The notes beneath the pieces were generated by a model that saw only the letters and a list, made by a program, of their open reading frames with translations, was not told the DNA's origin and did no database searches. A stretch of DNA of 64,000 nucleotides from Rhodocollybia butyracea (lineage: Eukaryota; Basidiomycota; Agaricomycetes; Agaricales; Omphalotaceae). Shown in pieces: positions 35,291 to 46,676 of this stretch. The DNA lies in the NCBI GenBank assembly GCA_015501585.1, contig JADNRY010000101.1:1-64000 (forward strand), read 5' to 3'. How positions within the stretch are numbered: the first letter of the stretch is position 1; each line of letters starts with the position of its first letter. The position numbers and the translations under genes are program-made.

Positions 35291-36109
35291 GCCTCGGACT
35301 TCGTGCCCTTTTTGTCAGTTTTTCATTAGTAGCGTGTGGCGATCCACTCACCTTGCTCCAGGCCACCGACGACATCTAGAAATCTTTGTGCTTACTCCCC
35401 ACCAGATCTTAAATGGGCTGCTCCCGCTCTTCGCGCGACTTTCTTAGATATCGATTGATATGTTGTATTTTATATAATTTGCTGTATTTCTTGGTGCTAG
35501 GGAACGCTTTGACCGTTAACGTAAACTCGTTTATTTTCCAAAAAAAAAATGTATCCTGCTTCTCTAATTTCTGTTTTACCTAGATTGTGCGATTAATAAA
35601 GCAATGTACGGTGTATTATAAGCATAATATAGATACATGTTGATCAAGGCTTGCAAATTGCGCCGTACTCGTCTTCTTTCAGATCATAGTGGGTCGGGAT
35701 TGCCGGGACGGATCATAACGATTTTCGGATCATTATCGATCAGCGCCATGATAGCATTATCCCGTTGTTGATTCCGTTTATCACTTTATAGAACTATAAT
35801 TAAAAAAGTACAGCTGTAAGCATGGACTTGACTTGGTTGAAAGTAGCGATGGAAGACTTACCGTCTTGAAGGGGAGAGGATTCCTGCAAACAGCCAGCAG
35901 GCCATTGCTGGGGCAGACTGGAGTGGTCGACAGCAAACCTCTACTGTCTGTGGGTGACAGCAGCTGCTGGCTGGGTTCTATATTCAGACAGCAGAAGTTT
36001 GCTGGGTATATCCAGACAGCAGAGGCAGACATATGCTATTCTGTCAGCTTTATCTACATTGTTTGCCCTAAGTATGTGTAACGTTACTTTAAGAGAGTAA
36101 GGAACGCAG
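35291..36109. other. Intergenic inside the inverted-repeat pair
   Basis: AT-rich with a run of nine A at about 35,542. At 35,880-36,030 short CAGCAG/CAGACAGCAG words recur. No gene supported. Confidence 0.4.
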
Positions 36110-36171
36110 GCGGGACCCGAGCTGATGGTCAGCCGACCCTCATATTTACGTGCGTTGTACACTGTTTGGTC
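36110..36171 (-). repeat. Right copy of a 62-bp inverted repeat
   Basis: Partner of 34,148-34,209. Read on the minus strand it is in an open frame giving YEGRLTISSGPA, and the left copy gives EEGRLTISTGPA in the same phase, which hints that both derive from a coding or internal segment of one dispersed element. Confidence 0.85.
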
Positions 36172-37500
36172 TGGTTCTCGCAAAGTCTATATCTGCAAAC
36201 GACGAACAGGTGAGCTTCCTAAGTCATTTCCACCGCTATTCTAATAATGATATCAGAAGCGCTACTCCATTTGTATCTCGAAAACATCTCTGTGGATCGT
36301 CCTAAGGTTGCCTGCACATCATATAAGTTTTTGAATTTTTTCGAACCACCGAGATAACAGTGTGTAAAGGTGGACGTAAACACACCGAGCTATTCGCATT
36401 CCCCTCCAACCAACTTCAAAATGTATTTTCATTCCTCGACTTATTAGTCCCTTCCTTAATTTAGTACCCTTTCCGTAACCATAACAAACGCTTTGACCCT
36501 TTAAATCGTAAATGTACCATGTACGCGACAATACTGACGACGAACACGTTAAAACAATCACACTAAGAAAAACTGACACCAAATACCGCCACTTTACACC
36601 CAACCGCGACCGCCAATTTACATCAGAAAAAGCAACGCATCATTGAACCATAACGCTGTAGATTATCGACTACCCTCCACTTCTATCTACAAATATTCGC
36701 AACTGATCATAAACGAAGTCTGGTAGTCACGCTCGTTTTCAGAGTCGGGGACTTGCCGTGCGGCGCACGGCGTTACCGATTGATAACGATACCACTGATA
36801 GTCATCGTGGCCGGATTTGTGATCCAGCGACCGCCGACAACAGTGCCAGATAACATGGATTGTAGGAGTTTTCAGCCGTGAATATTTCAATCCTCAAATG
36901 AGGTTATTTATTCGAAGACAGTGTGAGTAAACGCCCAAACGTTTCCTCTACGACTGTAGTTTTCTTTATTGATGTTACCTTAGCTATAAGGTCAGTTGTA
37001 CTTATCTCTCTGCGAAGAAAACTCTTGACACAACTCTAAAATCCAGAATGCAATCAAGTGATGTAATGAAAAATTCGCAACCGGCGACTCGTATCATCTT
37101 ACTTCGAGTTTGACAGTCAGACTTACGGAGAAGCCAACATGAACATGATTGGGAGTTTGTTCGAATCTTTCTCGAAACTCCTCTGATACTGATTCGTCGA
37201 ATTTAAATCGTGGCAAGGGCGATAGATCATGAGCTTGGTCATTATTTTGAACTGCTATCTTGTTGTGAGGCTTTACATTAATTGAAGCCTCAAACTAGTA
37301 CTAACACTACCTTCCGAGAACTGTCGTTGTGGATACTGCCATTGAACGCGTTGAGACAGTGTATTTTTCTCAGGTGAGGCGCTTCCGTAAAGCTACCAAA
37401 ACCTCTCCACTGCTTAGTCAACCATAGCTTCACGGTAGTCCCTGGAGTGGTAAAACGAGTCTCCTTGAACTCATACAAAAAAGCTCCTTTGGGGAAACAA
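36172..37500. other. Gene-free stretch
   Basis: Nothing recognised on either strand. Confidence 0.4.
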
Positions 37501-37522
37501 CACTACCATTGGCAACATTGGC

Positions 37523-38345
37523 AAGTGTAACGGCTGGTCAGACAACGTGCGGAGTCAGGAATTACGACTGGCTGAAATGGGGGGAGGGAGGGCTCGCTAA
37601 AGACAGCAAGCCTACTTTTATCCTCATCGACGAGGGAAGACAGAGCTTCAGTTACCTCATCATCTGGTAATTAAGGCGATTCGCTGCTCAATTGAAGATG
37701 TAACCACTTTATCCCCTGGCGACCGAGGTCATTCTTCTATTCAATCTAGACCATCCCAACATACCTAGAAGCATTGATAGTGTCAAGTCTGTACTGGATG
37801 CAGTTCACAAGTTACCCGTGCTTTGCTCTCGCCGGAATATGGGACAAAGACCAGTCGCGCACCTGCTGGTCGAACCAGCTTCATTGCGCATCGAGAGGTT
37901 TTGGACAAGGAGTCAGGGTATCGAACTCTTAAGAGACAGTGACCAATTAGCTGAGCATGCCTGCCGGCTCTCGTCTGATGGCGCATACTATAGCATGATG
38001 TCTTCACGGATAACAGATTTCATGATTCTGAATTTCCGCGCTCCCGTGCCAACCAAAGCCCAAGGTGAGTACTTGTCATCTTCAAATTCTGTCATAACTT
38101 ATGTTTATGTTCTTTGCAAGACCGGGGTGTCGCGAGCGTTGGTTTTACTCCATGCAGTACGATCTTGTCGAGCGCGGTCTTTTATACTGGTACGATCCTA
38201 GGTCTGTTCAAGTTATCAATTCAAGTTTGGACCCGCATAATGGGCAGAAAGCTATGGCCCTCCAAGAAAAAGCACAAAAGCCGTGGTTCTTTGGTCGGTT
38301 TGTTACCTGCGCTCAACGGTCGATAAGAGTGGACGGCTTCACTTG
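37523..38345 (+). pseudogene. Unrecognised gene remnant
   Basis: A coding-like stretch at 37,560-37,665 reads WLKWGEGGLAKDSKPTFILI then DEGRQSF, like a Walker B segment (hydrophobic run then DE). A second runs about 37,787-38,064 (LRIERFWTRSQGIELL...). After a possible GT-AG intron (38,065-38,120) a third ends at 38,343 (RERWFYSMQYDLVERGLLYW). Frames do not join without breaks. I do not know the family; a fragment of a fungal ATPase-type gene is a guess. Confidence 0.2.
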
Positions 38346-39653
38346 AACATTCCGACTAAGTATCACCATTTCACCGCATTTATTCAAGTGTTACTTCCCT
38401 ACTTTATCTGTGATCGCTCTAAACAAGTGAAAAATTGGCATAGGTATTGTCAAGCTGCGGCCACAAGGTGCCATGGACCGTCACCGAAGGAGGCGGGACC
38501 GTTATGAATCGACACTGTTGGGAATACAAGAGATCATTGGCCGCGTCCTTGGGGCGGTTACCTTCGCGGAACGGGAAATCAGTCTCCACCTTATACTTGT
38601 GACGCAAGTTGGTGGGTAGAATTTGGGGAGGGGGGAAGGAGGGGGGAACGTGAATGTCAAGGAGGGTGAGCTAAACTTAAAATCATCTAGCAGTAATGCT
38701 TACTATGATACTAGAGGAGGACCAACTACAGCCCGATCATGCGTATAAGGTGAATGGACAAGAATGACTGTGTTCACATTATGAGAGAGAGGTGCACGAA
38801 CTTAACTCACTACATAACCATGTGATCAAAAGTTAGGAAACACGGACAGAAGTCGCCTACGACTTATCACTGCTGCGGCGACTTCCTCTGTGAGATTTTT
38901 GACGGATTAATTTAGCGTCACAAGGGGCAGGAACGATGCCCTCGGCAGACCGACCCCATATATATTTTAAGCAGCGACTACAGTATCTAGCAACAAGCAC
39001 GATGAATTCCACTGTGATGAGCATAGTTCGAAGATGTATACTAACGCTTGAACGCTTGAATGTTGACCATCATCTCGAAAATGATGAACTTGAGTACGGT
39101 GCAAGATATGGAAGAAATCAGCATCGTACAGTTGCGCGGGGGAAGAAAATACTAGTAAAGTATCGCTCATCAGCTTCTCAGAACGTTCATCTCCGAGATT
39201 CATTTCCATGTTTAGAAGCAGGATCTCATGAGGCAAGTCATGAAGAGGTCAATCCGTTAGGATCGATCAGTTTACTCTGTTCAAATCAACTTGCAAATCA
39301 AGCATTAATGCTGTCCGTTACAAGACATACTAACTTATGACATTGGGGCAAGATCTTAAGAGCAATAGAGTTTATGATAGGTGGATTCTGGTACAGAGAG
39401 TGAACCGATAGTTAGTCTAAGATCATATACGATAGTCCAATATACCTGGTACAAAGAAAGCTGATAGGGGTTCCTCTCTATAGTCCTCGATTGGGTAATC
39501 AATCTCTTTTAGGTTAAGACGCTAAGTCATCGCCCACACTTTAAGAATTATGATTATCTCTGTCTGATTTAGAGTCATTCCCGGGCCCATGTTGAATGCC
39601 TGTATGTTCCTGGCACTATGTCAAGTTATAATCAAGGCTCTAATAGGAATAGA
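38346..39653. other. Gene-free stretch
   Basis: An open frame at 38,936-39,340 (134 codons) has no recognisable features. Poly-G tracts (GGGGAGGGGGGAAGGAGGGG) lie at about 38,624-38,648. Confidence 0.4.
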
Positions 39654-40118
39654 TGTAAGCCTGCCGTGGCTTACCACACTTGAACCGCCAAGATGTGCTT
39701 ATATACAATCCAGAGGCTGAACACATAGTTTGTGTTTATACTGCCGTTTTGTCGTAACAGTCAAAGCTGCTGGATTGTGACAAAGACCCACTTACATAAA
39801 CACAAGCTCAGGTTGGCAGTTCATTCCCTACCTCTGGCATTCGCTTGCTTTGCGACACAGCGCACATGACGAGCTGTCAGAGAAGGTTTGAGCAGGTCCA
39901 ATTCAAGGCTCTGCTCACCACCGGAGTAACCCTTGACGGCCCATATAAGGAAACTTCTCCGAGAGTGGGGAAGGGTGTAAGCCTGCCGTGGCTTACCACA
40001 CTTGAACCGCCAAGATGTGCTTATATACAATCCAGAGGCTGAACACATAGTTTGTGTTTATACTGCCGTTTTGGCGTAACAGTCAAAGCTGCTGGATTGT
40101 GACAAAGACCCACTTACA
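39654..40118. mobile_element. TRIM (miniature LTR retrotransposon), complete
   Basis: Two direct repeats of 143 bp, 39,654-39,796 and 39,976-40,118, differ at one base by eye. Each starts TGTAAG and ends CTTACA, the TG...CA ends of LTRs. The element is flanked by the 5-bp target duplication ATAGA (39,649-39,653 and 40,119-40,123). The internal part is 179 bp and non-coding. A purine-rich tract (GAGAGTGGGGAAGGG) directly precedes the 3' LTR, as expected for second-strand priming. Mobility would need proteins from another element. The near-identity of the LTRs points to a recent insertion. Confidence 0.93.
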
Positions 40119-40123
40119 ATAGA

Positions 40124-40478
40124 CTTGGTACCATAGAGTGAAATCTCACGAGAAACTTGAAATGGCAGGCTGACTGATTCCCCAGATTTCCTGCTCTAGA
40201 AATTCTGTTGGAATTGTCGATTCAAAGACTGTGGAAACATACAGGCATTCAGAACCAAATCGGAACCGAAGCGATGTACATCTCCCTATCGATGACCTGG
40301 GACCGACTGTTCCCTCGTGGGACCCCACTGGATGGCGGTGCTGTGTACACTGCTAGTATATATATAGTCAATTACCTACTTCCCTAATTTATCAACACCA
40401 ATCCTTAAGCATTTTCACCGTCCTCGAAAGTTTAGTCTCTGTGAGCCTAAACACAACTTGCCCCGGCCCATCTCAATC
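40124..40478. other. Intergenic, probable promoter of the membrane protein gene
   Basis: A TATA-like run (TATATATATAG) lies about 115 bases upstream of the next start. Confidence 0.4.
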
Positions 40479-41807
40479 ATGGAACAAGATATACTGCCAG
40501 TATCAGGTGGAGTGGATTTTCTGAGCTCCCTGCCTTCCCTTATTGTTGGCGCAGTAGCATATGGTAATTCTACTCAAATTTCTCTGGGTTGGACAACGCT
40601 AATTGCACTCCTTAAGGCATATCTATACTTTTAATGGGTATTACCATTATTTTGCTTCTGCAAGTATTAAGCTTGCTATTTCACCGAGATATGGCTTACT
40701 TACCTGCCTGTCATAATATCGATATTTAGGAAAAAATGGGAAAACCAACAACCACAAATCCAGTTGGCTATTCATTATTTGCATATTATGTTCAGCGGTG
40801 ACACTATTGCTGTACCTTTTGGCGACAGTAGTATCCCAGTTGAGCAATGTCACATTTGCACTGAGCAATTTGAGGGCCGGGTTAGGTCTTCCCATCCCAG
40901 ATATTGTTTCGACACCAGCTCAGGCTGAGGACATTAACATCTGGGAAGTCATGTCAGAACTGACACTCCCCGTCGTGCTTGTTCTTGGAGATTTTCTTGT
41001 TGCATGGAGAGCTTGGGTTATATGGCCTTTCAACAGATATGTCAAAGCTATCCTTATCATCCTGATGGTCCTCAATATTGGTCAGTGCGTTACTTATTTC
41101 ATCGAATAGAATAGAATTTTAACAGCTCGCCTATGTTAAGGGATGCAAATTTTCATTTCCATTTTCATAATTGCGCCCCCCGACATCTTTTTTTTCAAAT
41201 TTATCAACTACTTGGTAGTAACATACTCCTTGAGCGTCCCCCAATTCAACATCTTGGTGGACGGTGTCTTTGGCCCTCAAGATATCGTCGGAGTAGCCTT
41301 CAGTCTTATCGTTAATGTCAGTGCTACATTCCTAATTGGACTCAAAGCTTGGTAAGTAGTATATTATATCGGTTCAAGCATTGTGTAGTGTCTAATATCG
41401 GAAATTTCTTAGGTTGCATAGGAACGAGCTACGGAAACTGGGCTTGAAACGCAACAAATTCACCAGTGCACAACAAGTGTTACTCTTTTGGATAGAGTCT
41501 GGTTTCTTATTTTGTGTTCTGCAGGTAGTAGCTATGCATTTTCTTCAAATACTTGGTCCATAAGCTAAATGGCAATCTTGTGTAGTCATTGTATGTTGCG
41601 AGTGGATTTATACAAGATACGGTTGATGTAGGTGATGGATCGGGTGGCTGGGCGGCATCCATGACAGAGTGGCTAAGTATCCTGATACCATTCATTGCAG
41701 TTTGTATGCTTATTACCAGATCTGAACTTTTCCTGATACATGGTCTTTTAGGGCATTCTTCCCTTTTCTATCTTCGTCATAGTTCACATGAAGATGTCGG
41801 TGGTTGA
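40479..41807 (+). CDS. Multi-pass membrane protein of an agaric-expanded type
   Basis: The start ATG at 40,479 opens a short exon to 40,563. Then come exons with hydrophobic segments: ISILLMGITIILLLQVLSLL, LFIICILCSAVTLLLYLLATVV, PVVLVLGDFLVAWRAWVI, VKAILIILMVLNI, DIVGVAFSLIVNVSATFLIGL, QVLLFWIESGFLFCVLQ, and WLSILIPFIAVCMLI. About seven membrane helices are therefore predicted. Clear introns are 40,564-40,617, 41,354-41,412 and 41,525-41,584 (approximate). The junctions near 40,640-40,733 and 41,083-41,200 are uncertain. The gene type is common in mushroom genomes as small families of uncharacterised seven-helix proteins; a receptor-like role is possible but unproven. The stop is at 41,805-41,807. 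Confidence 0.55.
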
Positions 41808-42899
41808 AGAAACATTTTACTTACAAACTGTCGGACTTACTCAGCATGATTCCATCTATTGATTTTTGTATCAAGTAGGCTGACGACTTAACACAAAATC
41901 TGGAAGGGAAGAGATTCGAAGTGAAAGTGACTTGAAAGTTGAAACAAAGATAGCTGGAGCCTACCTTACTGCAACCCAGATTGTACGATTTTTCTTCCAA
42001 AAATAAGCTATATATATCGACCAAAAACTTAAGCACTAAGGTTCTATATCAATACCCACGAGAAGCGTATATAACCGTGCGTACAAACGATTGAAAACAG
42101 ATTTGCAGAAAGATTGGCCCAATCAGTAGTTAGGGTCAATACCGATCATTCGAACAGCAGATTATTATGAAACCCGGCGCATTCACGGTGCGACCTCATT
42201 CACCTGAGCAAGAGGAAAAGAGGTCCGGTGGTCCCAATTGGAGAAATAGCCAGGGCTCATGCTACGCATGCGCGCGATGGATACTACTAATCTGATGATT
42301 ACAGCTTGGCGGTTCGGCGAAATTGAGCAATCCACTTTTACCCTGATGATACTTGGATAGAAAGTAATCTGGATGTAACATGCATCTGTCTGTATTTATG
42401 GACGCTCGTTCATCTCGCCTATCCCGAGCTATCGACGTCGGCATTTTCGGACACGCTGAAAGACTATTCCTTGCCTACATGTAAAACGAAGTGTTTCCCT
42501 CGATTTTATGATGGTGAACCTGCCACAGCGTTACATTGCGATTGCTGAGCATCACAATCATTGACAGTAAACGCATTATTATGGGCTGCATTCGCGGCGT
42601 TGGCACAATTATTATGTTGAACAGAGCTTCGGAAAAGGTATCAGAAAATATCAGGGACGATAGGGACCAAAGCTCACCAAGATCGAGTCAGCGCATTCTC
42701 TTTCTTGTCAAAAGACGAGTTGCCTTCAACAAGAAAGTTCCCATTGCCAGCGTCAGAAACTGCTGGTGCGGTATGTTTCCTAAAGCGCCAGTAAATGTTT
42801 GTAGATTAACGCTGTTGTTCACGGGTGAACTTGAGCCGGTACTTGGACTCGACGAAGAGGTCGTCGACGAGGGAGGATTTGTCTGGGAGAGCTTTCGTC
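41808..42899. other. Gene-free stretch
   Basis: No supported gene. The frame at 42,536-42,907 on the plus strand overlaps the end of a better-supported minus-strand gene and is treated as chance. Confidence 0.4.
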
Positions 42900-43476
42900 T
42901 CAGATAGACCGAACCAAAACCAAGGATCTGGTTGTACGCACTTGAGTTGTACCCAGGGACGAAGCAATTGTAGTAATTGTGGAGGCTGACGCTGATTGAG
43001 AGGAAGTGACACTGACACTAGTGGGTTGAGAATCAGTGGGACTAGGATTGCTAGAAGCCGCCTACTGACATCAATACATGTAACAATGGAGATCAATACA
43101 AGTTGAACTTACTGGACCTTTGATAGGGTCAGTGGTCGGGTTTGCAGTGGTAGATCCAGTCTTGGCACCGATAGTCACCGTGACCGCATTCGTCAACCCA
43201 GCGACAGCGGGATTAGTCCCCGATATAACAACAGTGAGTACATCCTGAGAGCAAGTTCAGCCGGTTATTCTCGAACGTTAACTGATAAGAAACCTCGTTA
43301 ACAAATAACTTTGGATAATCCTCATTTTGTGGGTAATCGAGAGAACCAGAATCGGGATATTGTCGAGGAAAAGCAATTGCAATGTTCCTTCTTTCAAGAC
43401 GCGCAGAAGCAGTATTATAGCATAAGAGTGTAAAAAGATAGTACAAGCCCAGCTTGTTAGAGTATTTGTGCTGCAT
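42900..43476 (-). CDS. Small secreted Ser/Thr-rich protein, Kre9/Knh1-like
   Basis: The start at 43,476 gives a signal-peptide-like N-terminus (LGLYYLFTLLCYNTASA). Exons are 43,476-43,294, 43,244-43,113 and 43,061-42,900, joined by introns GTTTCT...TCAG and GTAAGT...GTAG. The second exon reads DVLTVVISGTNPAVAGLTNA, the end of an immunoglobulin-like Kre9/Knh1-type wall domain as I remember it. The third is Ser/Thr-rich (TSSQSASASTITT), a typical O-glycosylated linker before a GPI anchor, although a strong anchor signal is not obvious. The domain would be shorter than usual; an upstream exon may be missed. A cell wall or surface role is likely. Confidence 0.4.
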
Positions 43477-43671
43477 CGAACAGTCCAGTATGGGTGAGAA
43501 GGTGAACGTCTAACGACAAGTCGCTTTTGAAGAACAGAAGCATATCGACTTATAGGAGGATTCTGTTGAACGTTGCTAGGTATAGATATAGGATCCAATC
43601 GGAGGCTAGAGAAGAAAGTTCGAGGTTGACTGTTCTGGTCAAAAAATGATCGCAAGCTGAGCGCCTATCTT

Positions 43672-43752
43672 CTCGGCAGTTCGGCTAGTTTTTTCTATCC
43701 TATCCTTCAACCCAACCAATCCCTTCCTCTTCAACTCCTCAAGACCACAAAA
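43672..43752 (+). promoter_or_regulatory. Pyrimidine-rich core promoter of the uS11 gene
   Basis: A C/T-rich stretch (TTTTTTCTATCCTATCC then CTTCCTCTTCAACTCC) directly precedes the ATG, a common arrangement at fungal ribosomal protein genes. Confidence 0.45.
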
Positions 43753-44479
<727 letters not shown>

Positions 44480-45423
44480 TCGCTTTCACAGCCGTTTTCA
44501 CAGACGTATATATCGCTATGCATCTCTGTGCTGTACTTAGAAGCTTAGTTCAAAATATATTCGCTGCTCGACACGCAGCAGGTTCAATTTCTTGTTGACC
44601 TGTCCCGTGGTCGTTCCTTTTCTTCGTTCCTTTGTTCCTGTTTTTTTTTGTCGGTGACTCGAGAGTATGGTATTCTTCTGTGTTTGCTTGTTATGAAATA
44701 CCTCTTTCCACCGATAAAACCTTTTCCAGTGCCCGAAGGATTTTGGATTTACCGTGAAGACAGGCGGAGTCGACGTCCCAGGAGCGTTTTATTGAGGTAC
44801 CCAATGAGTACATCGATGCTGCTGTGGACGGAGCCATTCATTGGGACGCCAACTCTTCATTCTTGATGTCGAGGGATACCTCTGCATTCGTTGTCATCCC
44901 GCTGTGATTGGGCCCTCCTAGATCCCTCTCGAGCTAGGATTCGATCTTCCTGCTGTTTAAAGACGAGCGTATGCTCAAAATATCGAAGGCTGTTCTCGAT
45001 CTCATTTTGAGCGTTTGAACGCTTGAGTGATGCTCTTTGGTCTCATGGGCAGAACAGTCATGAATCCATTGGTGCGTTGAACCTTAAAAGCAATTATTAT
45101 CCTATCCCTTGTCAGAGATAATGTGAAGTTCCGGAGTGATGAACCCCTCAACCTTTCCCAGTTGAGGTCATCGGTTGGGTCAGAACAGAGCGAGCGAGAC
45201 TTCGGGTCTGATGAAAAGCTGATCCAGAAACATAGGATTGTGACTCTGCTTCCGAGATACATGTTAGTTCCACAGTTGATTAGTTTAGTACACTCCAGTG
45301 TAACAATATTAGCCTAATCCAAGGGCAAATCAACACCTCAAAGGTCGACTAGTAGAAGAATGTACTTCATTCCAACGAGATAGAGGTACGCATTATGTCG
45401 ATGTCAAATGACGTGTAAACTCA
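44480..45423. other. Intergenic downstream of uS11
   Basis: No gene recognised. It holds the uS11 3' end, with TTTTTTTTTG at about 44,641. Confidence 0.5.
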
Positions 45424-45846
45424 AGAAACTCCTGCTTTTGTGATAAATCAGTTGATCCTGAATCGTGATTTCAATTCTTCTCAGGATAGACGGAGTAGAA
45501 AGTTGGATATAAGCCGCTTTGACCTTTCCATTACAAGCCAGAAATGTAATACAATTGTAAACGAATGTTAGAAAGGTCATCTATGGAAGGAAATCTAGTC
45601 TATATGCCTATCGTATCATACAAGTTGATCATGAATTCTCGTTGCGATGCTGGAGAATAGATCTGCCAAGTGGGTTAGATGATACAGAAGTCTGTTGATT
45701 TCATTGAACACATCAACAGACTCTTGTAAACTGAGCTCGTGCATGAAGCGAGCGATGTGGGTAGATTAGAGCCTAAAACATCGGTTAGCAAAACATAGCC
45801 AAGAGGATATCAGGGAAAGGTTACCTGAATACAACCAGAATGATAA
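45424..45846 (+). repeat. Duplicated 3' end of the Ca2+/H+ exchanger gene, upstream copy
   Basis: About 420 bp closely match 49,806-50,247, in the same orientation. On the minus strand it includes a copy of the exchanger's last splice site and exon (SFWLYS, then GSNLPTSLASCTSSV) plus its 3' flank. The exon runs on past the original stop in this copy. A frame on the minus strand up to 46,014 reads into the exon copy, but its upstream part (GSFVCATPGPEGRYTDGQF) is not exchanger sequence. Confidence 0.85.
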
Positions 45847-46676
45847 ACCAAACTGTTCTCTATAATCGACAGCGTGCTCCATTGCAAGCTTTGGGTGCTT
45901 GAGTACTTGAGTAGCCGAGAAAAGGGGAAGAAATTGGCCATCCGTATATCGTCCTTCGGGTCCTGGGGTAGCGCAAACAAATGAGCCTTGCTTCGAAATT
46001 ATATCTTTTGTCAATCTTTTGTCAATCTTTTGTCGAGGTCAAGAAACCAGACATTGATGAGGACTTTCCAGAGCTGCGTTGCGACGTTGAATCTGATTCT
46101 TCATGATTAGTAGCTGGAGAGTCGGTATGGACTACTAGATGTTGGACTTGGTTGTTGAAGTGAAAGGGTTCCACTAGCGCTTAACTAATATGTAAACGCC
46201 TTTTGCTCATTGCTCATTGGTACATCCAGAGTACCGTAACTTTACTACCCTCTTCGTTCTGTGGATCCAAGTTTCCTTATCGCTCATCTGGATGCTCCGG
46301 TTATCGATCTTGATATTTAGGCCCTGCAGGCAACCTTTCAGCCTCGTGAGTGGGGGTAAAGGGTTAAAAACTTAAAGAAACGACATGTAATTTTGCAATG
46401 TATCAACTGGGGTTTGTTCTCCCGGCCATTATCGATTAATCCATCTCGTCTCATCTGAATAGTGACACTGTTAATACTTATCGATTGTACTCTACACGCG
46501 TTTGCGGCGTGCGCTTGCCTGTGAAAAAATAAAGTCTCCCTAAGGGAGACGACGGACGGTGGAGCCTTACTTTGCGCTTCTACATTCAACCAGACAGAAA
46601 CCCTTTCGGTAAGTGTTAGTCAAGGTAATGTTGCTCTTGCTATCAAACTCATACACTGGAAAGGTGTCAGACTACT
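45847..46676. other. Intergenic upstream of the HET gene
   Basis: Apart from the minus-strand open frame that runs out of the duplicated segment to 46,014, nothing is recognised. The HET promoter should lie here. Confidence 0.4.

Noticed and set aside
37560..37665. Crinkler-type ATPase gene
   Set aside because: Only a Walker B-like DE segment is visible; no P-loop or other family mark could be found.
38936..39340. A 134-codon gene on the plus strand
   Set aside because: Overlaps a minus-strand frame, has no features, and codon content looks random.
42536..42907. A 123-codon plus-strand gene
   Set aside because: Its end overlaps the Ser/Thr-rich exon of the minus-strand secreted protein, and it has no domain.
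45766..46014. A separate full gene on the minus strand
   Set aside because: It runs through the intron of the duplicated exchanger end; only its reading into the copied exon is noteworthy, and that is listed as a finding.
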